A DNA stretch of 64,000 nucleotides from Parabacteroides sp. TM07-1AC (GTDB lineage Bacteria; Bacteroidota; Bacteroidia; Bacteroidales; Tannerellaceae). The notes beneath the pieces were generated by a model. It was not told the origin of the DNA, made no database searches, and worked only from the letters and a program-made list of their open reading frames with translations. Where the stretch lies: assembly GCF_003480915.1 (NCBI RefSeq), contig NZ_QUKD01000010.1, positions 62,001-126,000 on the forward strand. Direction: 5' to 3'. Shown one piece after another: positions 36,973 through 45,292 of the stretch (position 1 is the stretch's first letter; the number at the start of each line of letters is the position of its first letter). A program made the position numbers and the translations under genes.

Positions 36973-39288
36973 ATGAAACAATCTTTATTGTTCCTGCTCA
37001 CTGTGTGCGGGATTATTTTGTCGGGCACGAATGAACTTGCAGCCCAGAAGAAAATAGCGGAAGAGGATACTACTTTTGTACTTAGTGATGTACACATCAT
37101 TTCCAAAAAAATCAATAAAAGTTCCATCCTCCCTATTCCTGTTCCTGTCAAATTTGTTCCTTTAAACACTTTAAAAGTCAATGCCGACTTTCTGGAAGCA
37201 CGAGAAATCACCGATATTGTCAATGCTACGCGCTTCATGCCTTCTGTAAAGACACAAACGTTATACGGAGGTTTCCAGGTCGTTCATATCCGTGGTTTCT
37301 CTCACCAGTTGATGACCATAGACGGTGTCCCCGACCAACGTTCATTCATCACCTCCATGCCGATACATGACTTATCGAATATCGAAAGTATGGAGTTACT
37401 GAGAGGTCCGGCTTCTGTTTTATTCGGTCAGTCTGTTGTAGGCGGGGTTCTGAATGTCACACGCAAACAACCGACAAGAGATACGCATGTCAAAGCAAAA
37501 GTCGGCGTAGGGTCATTCAACGAGAAAAATGCTTACTTTGGCATGTCCGGCAAGCTGGTTGGACCGCTCACCTACTATGCATCAGTGAACTACTCCAACT
37601 CGGACGGATGGCGTGACAACGGGGTCGAACGCTTCTCCGCCTATTTTACAACCGAAGCACAACTGACAGAAAAAGATAATCTTCAATTGACCTACAATTT
37701 CTCGAAAGATAAATATGACACCGATGCAGGACTGCCCAAACTCATGGCAAATGACATATACGACCTGTCCGGTAAATTGTACCTGAATAAATTTGAAAGC
37801 CTGCCGGGACTGGACAGGTCTGCCCGCTATAATAACGAATCCGACTTTCTGAAAAACAGGTCGCAGGATATCACTTTACGATACGAACACATATTTAATG
37901 ACAACATAAAACTACGTGATGTGGCCTCTTTCCGATATGACAATATCGACTATTTCTGCACGGAAGGTCTTTCTTATCTGGAAAGTAACGATCCTATCTA
38001 TAATCATTATTACATGAAAAACGATAAAAAGGTCTACATTAATTTAGATACCGTCACCAACTCAGGACCATTGCGTTTCAATCATGTGACCTACGGTTAT
38101 TCCAATCAATTGGATCTGCTGGGCAAATTCGAAATCGGTTCGATAAAAAACAATTATAATATAGGCTATTCTTATAATTACCTGCATCGCCCTTCTTACG
38201 GTTGGACCAGAGACAAGGATATTTATGGTCCCGGATACAAATCCCTAATCCCTGTCCACAATCCCTATTCCGGAGGTTTTATCGGAGCCAACCTGTCTAA
38301 AGTGTCAATCTCAGACAGAAAAAGCCACGGTATTTATCTATCCGATATCGCCGACATACTTGACAACTTCAAGGTTATGTTATCAGGCCGCTATGATATT
38401 TATCGGTATCGTTCGGTCTCCTCTATTCCGCTTATTGAAGGAACAATGGATTGGGAATCTGTCCCGGATGATAAATACTCATCCATTCGCAACAATGCAT
38501 TTTCCTATCGTGTAGGTGCCGTTTATCTTCCTATACCGGATTTGTCCCTTTATGCATCTGTCGGCTCGTTCTTTAAACCGAACAATACGATTTATACCGA
38601 CAACACGGTCTATCTAAATAAAAACGGAGATCGGTATAATCCTAAAGACGGTGGTGAAGTATTCGTTCCGGAAGACGGATATCAGGTAGAAGCCGGCTTC
38701 AAATACGACTTCAAAGGTTTTGCTGCCAACGCTTCCTATTTTTATATCCGGAAAAACAATATCGTAACCAGCCTGGGAACCATAGAAGAGGATAATGCAA
38801 CCAAAACAGTAAAAGGTCAGGTCGGAAAGATGAGTTCCCAGGGTTTCGAAGTCGACCTGTCTTACACGTTCCGGTCATTGCTTCTGAAAGCCGGCTATTC
38901 CTATACAGATGCTCATATAGGAAAAATTGCATCCAACGACTATCTGGAAACGAACAGCGACAGAGGAAATCAATATACATACGTCCCTAAAAACCAATTC
39001 TTCTTCACAGCCGACTATACATTCATAAAAGGATTTCTCAAAGGACTGGGAGGCTCTTTCTCTCTGAACTATCAGGATAAAGTCTATGCAAATATCACGG
39101 ACAACCTGACTTTCGACAGTTATTGGATGACAGATTTATCTCTGCATTACAAACTGCTCAATAACATCACCATACTGGGTACCATCAATAATCTATTTGA
39201 TGCACATTACACAGCATCAGCTTTGGGAACTCAGTTCATGCCTGGTGCAGAACGTAATTACCGACTTTCATTAACTTATTCTTTCTAA
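36973..39288 (+). CDS. TonB-dependent siderophore-type receptor under B12 riboswitch control
   Basis: 771 residues. Signal peptide (about 1-24), then a plug with REITDIVNATRFMPSVKTQT, VVHIRGFSHQLMTIDGVPDQ and ESMELLRGPASVLFG, followed by a long beta-barrel ending in YRLSLTYSF. The plug style is that of FhuE/FpvA-type ferrisiderophore receptors rather than the classic BtuB. Regulation by a cobalamin riboswitch argues for uptake of B12, a cobamide or a related chelate. The transported ligand is therefore uncertain. It is followed 8 bases later by a PepSY membrane protein, a pairing typical of siderophore loci. Confidence 0.93.
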   Translation: MKQSLLFLLTVCGIILSGTNELAAQKKIAEEDTTFVLSDVHIISKKINKSSILPIPVPVKFVPLNTLKVNADFLEAREITDIVNATRFMPSVKTQTLYGGFQVVHIRGFSHQLMTIDGVPDQRSFITSMPIHDLSNIESMELLRGPASVLFGQSVVGGVLNVTRKQPTRDTHVKAKVGVGSFNEKNAYFGMSGKLVGPLTYYASVNYSNSDGWRDNGVERFSAYFTTEAQLTEKDNLQLTYNFSKDKYDTDAGLPKLMANDIYDLSGKLYLNKFESLPGLDRSARYNNESDFLKNRSQDITLRYEHIFNDNIKLRDVASFRYDNIDYFCTEGLSYLESNDPIYNHYYMKNDKKVYINLDTVTNSGPLRFNHVTYGYSNQLDLLGKFEIGSIKNNYNIGYSYNYLHRPSYGWTRDKDIYGPGYKSLIPVHNPYSGGFIGANLSKVSISDRKSHGIYLSDIADILDNFKVMLSGRYDIYRYRSVSSIPLIEGTMDWESVPDDKYSSIRNNAFSYRVGAVYLPIPDLSLYASVGSFFKPNNTIYTDNTVYLNKNGDRYNPKDGGEVFVPEDGYQVEAGFKYDFKGFAANASYFYIRKNNIVTSLGTIEEDNATKTVKGQVGKMSSQGFEVDLSYTFRSLLLKAGYSYTDAHIGKIASNDYLETNSDRGNQYTYVPKNQFFFTADYTFIKGFLKGLGGSFSLNYQDKVYANITDNLTFDSYWMTDLSLHYKLLNNITILGTINNLFDAHYTASALGTQFMPGAERNYRLSLTYSF

Positions 39289-39296
39289 ACTACAGA

Positions 39297-40592
39297 ATGA
39301 AAAAAGTATATTCAATCATTTATAAATTGCATAAGATACTGAGTGGAATACTCAGTATCTTATTCATATTATGGTATGTGTCCGGACTGGTCATGTTGTA
39401 TCATCCTTTTCCGCGGCTGAATGATACGATACGCCCCGTCAAAGAAGTCGACTATGCCGTAACTGATTCTCTGTGGCAGCAAGTACCCGCGACATTCAGG
39501 AGTTGCCAGTTCATTTTTTCAGGGAATCATCAATTAATAAAAGTGGACGGGGAAGTTCTAGGAGCCTATCACCCGACCAAAGATGATATCCTCTCGATAG
39601 CCGATGATTACAACATCATAATTCATCATATCGATACACTCGCAGATATCGACAGATGGATTCCATTCAATCGATTAATGAGCCACCTCCCTATTTACCG
39701 ACTGGTCAGTAACGAAGAAGATTATCTGTATATTTCCTCACAAACGGGCGAAATACTCCAGTATAATACTAAAAAAGCACGGTTGTGGGCATATGTCGGA
39801 GCAATTCCCCACTATGTCTATTACAAACCGTTAAGAAGGGATTCCGAGTTATGGAAAGATGTAGTAATCCTGCTGTCAGGTATAGCGACCATCTCGGTCA
39901 TCCTGGGACTTATTATATCCATCCGCTTCCTGATCAAAAGAAAAAGATTGAAACTTTTTCGAAAAGCAACCTGGCAAACCCATTACCTGTTCGGGCTTAT
40001 ATCCGGTATTTTCATGTTCGCTTTTATTTTCAGCGGAATGATGTCGCTAGCCAAAGTTCCGGAAATATTGATCGAGAGACATCCTTATAAAGCACCTCTT
40101 CTTGAAAAAAGCCATTATGACATACAGGCTTTGCCGTCTCATTTCAAAAGATGTGATTTGGCAGACGACATAAAACCGATATTTCGAAGTTATATCACAG
40201 AAAAAATGGAAATATCTCCGGCTACACTAACCAACGGGGTATCCATCACCTCCAATGAAGTGGAAGAAATAATTAATAGCAGATTACAAGAGGACGTCTT
40301 ATCGACTGAAACAGTGGTTAATGACTGGTTTTATTATCAGAATGGAGAAAAAGGATTCAAAACAGAAACTACTCACCATTCCGTTTACTGGAACGAGAAA
40401 GGTTATTTTAAAGTAATGGATAGGAATTCAAAAGCCAGATATATTTGTTATCAGGTACTGCATACATTCAAAATACCTTTCTTAAATACAAAAGAGCCAC
40501 TGCGACTGACAGCGATGTGGATACTATTATTATCCGGATTAGTGATTGTCATATCAGGAACTATTTTATCCTACCGGATTGTCAGGAAATAA
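39297..40592 (+). CDS. PepSY-domain transmembrane protein
   Basis: 431 residues. Four membrane helices are evident (about 12-35, 180-210, 228-250 and 405-425), with periplasmic PepSY-like regions between them. IIYKLHKILSGILSILFILW at the N-terminus is the usual PepSY_TM first helix with a conserved His. Proteins of this group accompany TonB siderophore receptors and may reduce or release the chelated metal (inference). It lies in the same riboswitch-controlled operon as the upstream receptor. No heme-binding CXXCH motif is seen. Confidence 0.9.
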   Translation: MKKVYSIIYKLHKILSGILSILFILWYVSGLVMLYHPFPRLNDTIRPVKEVDYAVTDSLWQQVPATFRSCQFIFSGNHQLIKVDGEVLGAYHPTKDDILSIADDYNIIIHHIDTLADIDRWIPFNRLMSHLPIYRLVSNEEDYLYISSQTGEILQYNTKKARLWAYVGAIPHYVYYKPLRRDSELWKDVVILLSGIATISVILGLIISIRFLIKRKRLKLFRKATWQTHYLFGLISGIFMFAFIFSGMMSLAKVPEILIERHPYKAPLLEKSHYDIQALPSHFKRCDLADDIKPIFRSYITEKMEISPATLTNGVSITSNEVEEIINSRLQEDVLSTETVVNDWFYYQNGEKGFKTETTHHSVYWNEKGYFKVMDRNSKARYICYQVLHTFKIPFLNTKEPLRLTAMWILLLSGLVIVISGTILSYRIVRK

Positions 40593-40596
40593 ACGC

Positions 40597-40664
40597 AAAA
40601 AAGGCCATCCATCACGGACAGCCAATCTTCATTGTTAACCTTAAATCTAATACCATGAAAAACA
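40597..40664 (-). ncRNA. Candidate small RNA with 14-codon leader ORF, copy 1
   Basis: Minus strand. A -7 element TATATTTG (40670-40677) precedes a predicted start near 40664. A 14-codon ORF MVLDLRLTMKIGCP (40656 to 40612) follows, and its stop lies in the loop of a terminator: GGCTGTCC pairs with GGATGGCC, then six U residues. About 100 bases of this element recur at 41278-41387. It is convergent with the PepSY gene, whose stop is 5 bases beyond the U-tract. Confidence 0.55.
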
Positions 40665-40743
40665 CAGTGCAAATATAGAGGTTTTATGTTATGCAGCATA
40701 ACATTTGGCTTGTTTTTCTCATTTGATTAATATAGTTTAACAA

Positions 40744-40779
40744 AAACATGCTGCAAAACATTGTTTTTGCAGCATGTTT
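40744..40779. terminator. Perfect 15-bp hairpin in the gene-poor region
   Basis: AAACATGCTGCAAAA (40744-40758) and TTTTGCAGCATGTTT (40765-40779) are perfectly complementary with a 6-base loop. No gene ends nearby on the plus strand apart from the PepSY gene 150 bases upstream, so its role is unclear. Confidence 0.5.
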
Positions 40780-40934
40780 GTCCTTCATATAGTATGAGGT
40801 CCCGGGTCAAGGCCGCCAGGACAGAGCTGACGATCTGATTGACTCATATCTGATAATATCTTCTATCAGGTATTCGCTCTTTTTTCATTTACAACAAATA
40901 TCCGTCCTTTTCTTATTATTTATATATTTGTTTT

Positions 40935-41044
40935 CTAAAAACCAATCGTTCGATAGCCGTCCTCTATTCATTCGACAGTTATCGAACGAATGGATGACAG
41001 CCGTTGAACAAGTAGAGAACAGCTATCGAACGATTAGTTTTTAG
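40935..41044. repeat. 110-base inverted repeat with 32-base arms
   Basis: Left arm 40935-40966 and right arm 41013-41044 match at 29 of 32 positions. All three differences are C/A on the plus strand, which become G-U pairs in a minus-strand transcript. A nested CATTCG/CGAATG pair lies in the loop. A plus-strand TATATTTG (40923-40930) just upstream would start a transcript at the left arm. The remainder of 40704-41277 outside the listed elements shows no gene. Confidence 0.65.
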
Positions 41045-41086
41045 TGAGAAAAGAATTTGTTACTTTAAAATAACACCATATAATCT

Positions 41087-41274
41087 ATGAGCGCACAGTA
41101 TGACCTGTATGAAACACCTTCACCTAAAGGAAAAGAGACAAGAAATCACTGCACGCCCGCATTTATCCTAAAAATGTGGCTAAAGCCGAAAAAGAGAAAC
41201 ATCTTGTAAACCGTCAGTTAAAACTGACGACAAATGAACCTGTTATGGTGAAGTCCTATAATGGTGAAGCCTGA
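41087..41274 (+). pseudogene. Frameshifted remnant of an HU-like DNA-binding protein gene
   Basis: From the ATG at 41087 the frame encodes MSAQYDLYETPSPKGK, the N-terminal signature of the Bacteroidales HU-related family. Near 41135-41140 the homology moves to another frame, giving KKSLHARIYPKNVAKAEKEK and running to a TGA at 41272-41274. In the original frame translation meets a stop soon after. The remnant is much shorter than a full HU-like protein (usually well over 100 residues), so this is a decayed gene. Confidence 0.75.
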
Positions 41275-41283
41275 TATAAACGC

Positions 41284-41350
41284 AAAAAAGGCCATCTTCA
41301 CAGACAGCCAATCTTCATTGTTAACCTTAAATCTAATACCATGAAAAACA
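41284..41350 (-). ncRNA. Candidate small RNA with 14-codon leader ORF, copy 2
   Basis: Second copy of the 40597-40664 element on the same strand. -7 TATATTTG at 41356-41363; ORF MVLDLRLTMKIGCL from 41342 to 41298; terminator GGCTGTCT pairing with AGATGGCC, then six U residues. Relative to copy 1 the closing C-G pair has become U-A, a compensatory change that supports the stem. Confidence 0.55.
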
Positions 41351-41446
41351 CAGTGCAAATATAGAGGTTTTATGTTATTCAGCATAATTTCCGCGAGAAA
41401 AATGCTTTATCTTAACATTGTTTAGCTAAAACATGCTCTACAACAT

Positions 41447-41482
41447 AAAAAAAGAAAGGGACATCCGAAACCGGACATCCCC
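41447..41482 (-). terminator. Terminator of the threonine dehydrogenase gene
   Basis: On the minus strand GGGATGTCCG and CGGATGTCCC flank a GTTT loop, with a two-base internal mismatch, followed by TTTCTTTTTTT. It lies 26 bases after the gene stop at 41508. Confidence 0.75.
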
Positions 41483-41507
41483 TCTCATCACCATACCTCT
41501 TATAATA

Positions 41508-42461
41508 TTATTTACCGAAACGTTCTTTCAGTTTAGCGATCATGTCACGAGTCATTGTATCCAGATCGTAAGTAGGTTTCCAATCCCATTCTTCACGTGC
41601 ACAAGTATCGTCCAGTGAATTAGGCCATGATTCAGCGATTGCCTGACGCAACGGATCGACCTTGTACTCCATCTGCAATTCAGGAATATATTTCTTGATG
41701 TTGTTTGCGATAATTTCCGGATCGAAGCTCATAGAAGCAATGTTGAATGAGTTACGATGTACCAAACGAGTCGGGTCAGCCTCCATGATCTGGATAGCAG
41801 CATGCAAAGCGTCCGGCATGTACATCATATCCATAAATGTACCGGCAGCAATCGGACATTCGAACTTTTCACCCTTTACAGCTGAATAATAAATATCCAC
41901 GGCATAGTCAGTCGTACCACCACCCGGAGGAGTTACATAAGAAATCAATCCCGGGAAACGAACCGAACGGGTATCGACACCGAAACGGATGTTATAATAG
42001 TCGCTCAACAACTCACCGGAAACTTTAGTAACACCGTACATCGTACGCGGGTTACGGATCGTATCCTGCGGAGTTTTGTCTTTCGGAGTGTTGTTACCGA
42101 ATACACCGATAGAACTCGGAGTAAATACGGCACAATGCATTTCGCGAGCCACTTCCAAAACGTTAAACAAACCACCCATACCGATCTTCCATGCCAACTG
42201 AGGCTTTGCTTCAGCTACGGCAGACAGTAATGCTGCCAGGTTATAGATCGTGTCGATTTTATATTTGGACACTGTTTCAGCGATCTGCTGTTCATTTGTT
42301 ATATCAACAAGTGCAGAAGGTCCTGATTCCAATAGTTCACCTTTGGGTTCCGCACCGGAAATATAACCTGCTACAATGTCACCATTGTAACGTTTTCTCA
42401 ACTCCATGGTTAACTCTGAGCCGATCTGACCGGTAGAACCGATAATTAATACATTTTTCAT
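41508..42461 (-). CDS. L-threonine 3-dehydrogenase (SDR/epimerase type)
   Basis: 317 residues, extended short-chain dehydrogenase. NAD-binding GSTGQIGSEL is at the N-terminus, with NLAALLSAVAE, TPSSIGVFG and a YGVTK catalytic motif. The family includes the epimerase-like threonine dehydrogenases that oxidise threonine to 2-amino-3-ketobutyrate. The divergent neighbour is Kbl, which takes the next step to glycine and acetyl-CoA, and this context supports the assignment over other sugar-epimerase roles. A TACCTTTG promoter element lies 36 bases upstream of the start. Confidence 0.93.
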   Translation of the reverse strand: MKNVLIIGSTGQIGSELTMELRKRYNGDIVAGYISGAEPKGELLESGPSALVDITNEQQIAETVSKYKIDTIYNLAALLSAVAEAKPQLAWKIGMGGLFNVLEVAREMHCAVFTPSSIGVFGNNTPKDKTPQDTIRNPRTMYGVTKVSGELLSDYYNIRFGVDTRSVRFPGLISYVTPPGGGTTDYAVDIYYSAVKGEKFECPIAAGTFMDMMYMPDALHAAIQIMEADPTRLVHRNSFNIASMSFDPEIIANNIKKYIPELQMEYKVDPLRQAIAESWPNSLDDTCAREEWDWKPTYDLDTMTRDMIAKLKERFGK

Positions 42462-42496
42462 TGCGTTTCTATTGTTCTTTTAAGTTTTTTCTGCGA

Positions 42497-42504
42497 CAAA
42501 GGTA
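42497..42504 (-). promoter_or_regulatory. -7 element TACCTTTG for the threonine dehydrogenase gene
   Basis: CAAAGGTA on the plus strand reads TACCTTTG on the minus strand, a full TAnnTTTG match 36 bases before the start codon. Confidence 0.5.
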
Positions 42505-42586
42505 TAGAGAATAAAATTGTTCTTGCACGATTTTCTTGTGTTTTTTCATGCTAATATTCAAAAAAAAATATGACCTTTGCTTCATC

Positions 42587-42669
42587 AGTTGACAGTTGAC
42601 TATTAACAGTTGACAGTTCTTTGTAACAAAAACGAACTAACTGTCACTTTCCACTTTCAACTGTTAACG
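42587..42669. repeat. Heptamer-based inverted repeat upstream of kbl
   Basis: GTTGACA GTTGACT ATTAACA GTTGACA runs with a 7-base period on the left (42588-42615). The right part carries the complement (AACTGTCA ... TCAACTGTTAAC, to 42668). It lies between the divergent tdh-type and kbl genes and resembles the heptamer region before mfd. Confidence 0.55.
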
Positions 42670-42712
42670 AAATTGTCTACTTGATTCAAAAATACTAACA
42701 AAAAACAAAGTT

Positions 42713-43903
42713 ATGTACGGTAAACTGAAAGATTTCCTTACACAGGAACTGGCTAACATCAAAGCAGCCGGATTGTACAAAAACGAGCGTATTATTACTA
42801 CGCCTCAAAGAGCCGACATTAAAGTAAATGCCGGAAGTGATGTTTTAAACTTCTGTGCCAACAATTACCTTGGTCTGTCAGACAACCAACGTCTGATCAA
42901 AGCTGCAAAAGATGCTATGGATACTCACGGATACGGAATGTCGTCCGTTCGTTTCATCTGCGGAACACAGGATTTGCACAAACAACTGGAAGCTGCTATT
43001 TCCGATTATTTCAAAACGGAAGATACTATTCTGTATGCTGCTTGTTTCGATGCAAACGGAGGTTTGTTCGAACCGTTGTTCGGCGAAGAAGATGCTATCA
43101 TCTCCGACTCACTGAACCACGCTTCTATCATCGACGGTGTACGTTTGTGTAAAGCAAAACGTTATCGTTATGCAAACGCCGATATGGCAGATCTGGAACG
43201 TTGTCTGCAGGAAGCTCAGGCTCAGCGTCACCGCATCATTGCAACAGACGGCGTGTTCTCTATGGACGGCAATGTTGCTCCGATGGATAAGATCTGCGAA
43301 CTGGCAGAAAAATATGATGCACTGGTAATGGTTGACGAATCTCACTCTGCCGGTGTTGTCGGTCCGACTGGCCACGGTGTGGCAGAACAATATAATGTAT
43401 ATGGAAAAGTAGACATCTTTACAGGTACATTAGGAAAAGCATTCGGTGGTGCAATGGGTGGTTTCACTACAGGTAAAAAAGAAATTATCGACATGCTTCG
43501 CCAGCGTTCACGTCCTTATCTGTTCTCTAACTCGGTAGCACCTGCTATTGTCGGAGCTAGTCTGGAAATGTTCAAGATGCTGAAAGAAAGCGATGCACTG
43601 CATACCAAGTTGATGGGTAACGTATCTTATTTCCGCGATAAGATGCTGGCTGCCGGCTTCGATATCAAACCGACTCAGTCTGCTATCTGCGCAGTTATGT
43701 TGTACGATGCTAAATTATCTCAGGATTTTGCTGCCAAGATGCAGGAAGAAGGAATCTATGTAACAGGATTCTATTATCCGGTAGTTCCGAAAGATCAGGC
43801 ACGTATCCGCGTTCAGTTGTCTGCCGGACATGAAAAAGAACATCTGGACAAGGCGATCGCTGCATTTATCAAAGTTGGTAAAGAGTTGAACGTTATCAAA
43901 TAA
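42713..43903 (+). CDS. kbl: Glycine C-acetyltransferase (2-amino-3-ketobutyrate CoA ligase)
   Basis: 396 residues, fold-type I PLP enzyme of the alpha-oxoamine synthase family. FCANNYLGLSDN, SVRFICGTQDLHKQLE, DESHSAGVVGPTGHGVAEQ and the PLP-lysine segment TGTLGKAFGGAMGG all match Kbl. It cleaves 2-amino-3-ketobutyrate with CoA to glycine and acetyl-CoA, the second step of threonine breakdown, and is paired with the divergent threonine dehydrogenase. A hairpin terminator follows the stop. Length is normal for the family. Confidence 0.96.
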   Translation: MYGKLKDFLTQELANIKAAGLYKNERIITTPQRADIKVNAGSDVLNFCANNYLGLSDNQRLIKAAKDAMDTHGYGMSSVRFICGTQDLHKQLEAAISDYFKTEDTILYAACFDANGGLFEPLFGEEDAIISDSLNHASIIDGVRLCKAKRYRYANADMADLERCLQEAQAQRHRIIATDGVFSMDGNVAPMDKICELAEKYDALVMVDESHSAGVVGPTGHGVAEQYNVYGKVDIFTGTLGKAFGGAMGGFTTGKKEIIDMLRQRSRPYLFSNSVAPAIVGASLEMFKMLKESDALHTKLMGNVSYFRDKMLAAGFDIKPTQSAICAVMLYDAKLSQDFAAKMQEEGIYVTGFYYPVVPKDQARIRVQLSAGHEKEHLDKAIAAFIKVGKELNVIK

Positions 43904-43913
43904 TAAATAAAAA

Positions 43914-43950
43914 AAGAAGCGGGACATCAGATGTTACCGCTTCTTTTCTT
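43914..43950 (+). terminator. Terminator after kbl
   Basis: AAGAAGCGG pairs with CCGCTTCTT around an inner ACATC/GATGT stem, followed by a T-rich tail (TTCTTTCT). The A-tract on the left could also serve the minus-strand gene at 43988-44158. Confidence 0.75.
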
Positions 43951-43987
43951 TCTAAAACAATCTATTAACCTATAAATATACGCGTTT

Positions 43988-44158
43988 TCAATAATTATTA
44001 TCTTCCTCGCCATCCACGAGGTTGTTCAGTTCAAACTCCAGACTTACCAGGTCTTTCTTCCACGAACTCAAAATATGGGAAGGAGTATCCTTCGAAGCTT
44101 TATCTATCTTTGCCTGAATATTGGAAACTTCCAACTCCAGCCTTTCTCGTCTGTTCAT
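43988..44158 (-). CDS. Small acidic coiled-coil-like protein, 56 residues
   Basis: ATG at 44158 followed by MNRRERLELEVSNIQAKIDK, then SHILSSWKKDLVSLEFELNN and an acidic tail, stop at 43988. Charge spacing suggests two short helices. I do not recognise a family. The codon choice and the clean start and stop between terminator-like sequence and the PHP promoter support a real gene. It is convergent with kbl and divergent from the PHP gene. Confidence 0.6.
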   Translation of the reverse strand: MNRRERLELEVSNIQAKIDKASKDTPSHILSSWKKDLVSLEFELNNLVDGEEDNNY

Positions 44159-44249
44159 ATCTCTTATTATTTATCGCCTGTTTAACAATCTCTCAATTAT
44201 TAAACAACGGTGCGGAGCAATATGTTTATGATAACCCGGAAAGATTTCC

Positions 44250-44257
44250 TATCTTTG
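44250..44257 (+). promoter_or_regulatory. -7 element TATCTTTG for the PHP phosphatase gene
   Basis: Full TAnnTTTG match 27 bases before the ATG at 44284, giving a short leader. TTTATG near the -33 position is a weak match. Confidence 0.55.
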
Positions 44258-44283
44258 TGATCCAAAATAATCGACAATAATTT

Positions 44284-45138
44284 ATGCAGCTTAGTAACTA
44301 TCACAGTCATTGTACATTCTGTGACGGGCGTAGTACGCCTGAAGACTTTGTCAAGTTCGCTATATCCCATGGATTCCGGGCGTATGGATTTTCATCGCAT
44401 TCCCCCCTGCCCTTCGAAACATTCTGGAATATGTCGAAAGATGATATGCCCGAATATCTGGCAGAAATAAACCGGCTGAAAGCTAAATATAGTGACCGGC
44501 TGGAAATATATACAGCTCTGGAGATCGACTATCTGGATGAAACTTATAATCCTTCCATCGCCTATTTCCAGGAGTTACCGTTGGATTACCGCATCGGCTC
44601 CATTCATTTTCTTCCTGTTTCGGAACATTTGAGTGAAGAGAATATGGTCTGCATCGACGGCTCTTTTACGGATTATAAAGCAGCCCTCGATCGATATTTC
44701 GATGGTGATATCCGTAAGTTGGTGACCCGCTATTTCGATTCTACCCTAAAGATGATCCAGGCAGGAGGAATCGATATTGTTGGGCATATGGATAAAATCT
44801 ATATGAACGGACACAAATGCGAAAGCTTCTCTTTTGATGCGGACTGGTATCAGAAACCGTTCAGGGCTACTCTCGATCTGATCGCTGAAAAAGGATTGAT
44901 GGTAGAAGTAAACACCAAGAACCTGGTTAAGAAACAGCAGATATTCCCCCGGAAAGAATACCTCGGATTACTGAAAGAGATGAATATCCCGGTAATGGTC
45001 AATTCTGATTGCCATTATCCCGATCTGGTGAATGACGGACGGGAAGAAGCATTTAATATACTAAAAGAACTCGGTTTCAAAGCTACCCGCGAACTGGTGA
45101 AAGGGAAATGGGAAGATATACCTGTTATTTCTGACTAA
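44284..45138 (+). CDS. Histidinol-phosphatase-like PHP-domain phosphoesterase
   Basis: 284 residues. PHP-domain metal motifs: NYHSHCTFCDG at the N-terminus, GFSSHSPLPF, EIDYLDE, SIHFLP, GHMDKIY, and NSDCHYP near the C-terminus. The sequence matches the HisK/PHP family annotated as histidinol-phosphatase, which removes phosphate from histidinol phosphate in histidine synthesis. No other his genes are nearby, so the exact substrate is not certain. It is a monocistron with its own promoter and a strong convergent terminator. Confidence 0.92.
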   Translation: MQLSNYHSHCTFCDGRSTPEDFVKFAISHGFRAYGFSSHSPLPFETFWNMSKDDMPEYLAEINRLKAKYSDRLEIYTALEIDYLDETYNPSIAYFQELPLDYRIGSIHFLPVSEHLSEENMVCIDGSFTDYKAALDRYFDGDIRKLVTRYFDSTLKMIQAGGIDIVGHMDKIYMNGHKCESFSFDADWYQKPFRATLDLIAEKGLMVEVNTKNLVKKQQIFPRKEYLGLLKEMNIPVMVNSDCHYPDLVNDGREEAFNILKELGFKATRELVKGKWEDIPVISD

Positions 45139-45214
45139 TGGTTCAATAATTATAACTGAAAGTTCCCGACTATATACGACACCGATATTGACTATTTGTA
45201 CAGAATAGACAAAG

Positions 45215-45277
45215 TAAAATCCTCTAACAAGTTTGCTGAAATTTATTCCAATAAACTTATTAGAGGATTTTATTTTA
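45215..45277. terminator. Bidirectional terminator between PHP and GH38-like genes
   Basis: AAAATCCTCTAA (45216-45227) pairs with TTAGAGGATTTT, with an inner AAGTTT/AAACTT stem. T-rich and A-rich flanks serve both directions, and both neighbouring genes end here. Confidence 0.8.
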
Positions 45278-45292
45278 TCGGGCAGAATTAGC

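Noticed and set aside
40654..40678. Plus-strand mini-ORF MKNTVQI in the duplicated element
   Set aside because: Seven codons only; the opposite strand has a promoter box, a longer ORF and a terminator, so the element is better read on the minus strand.
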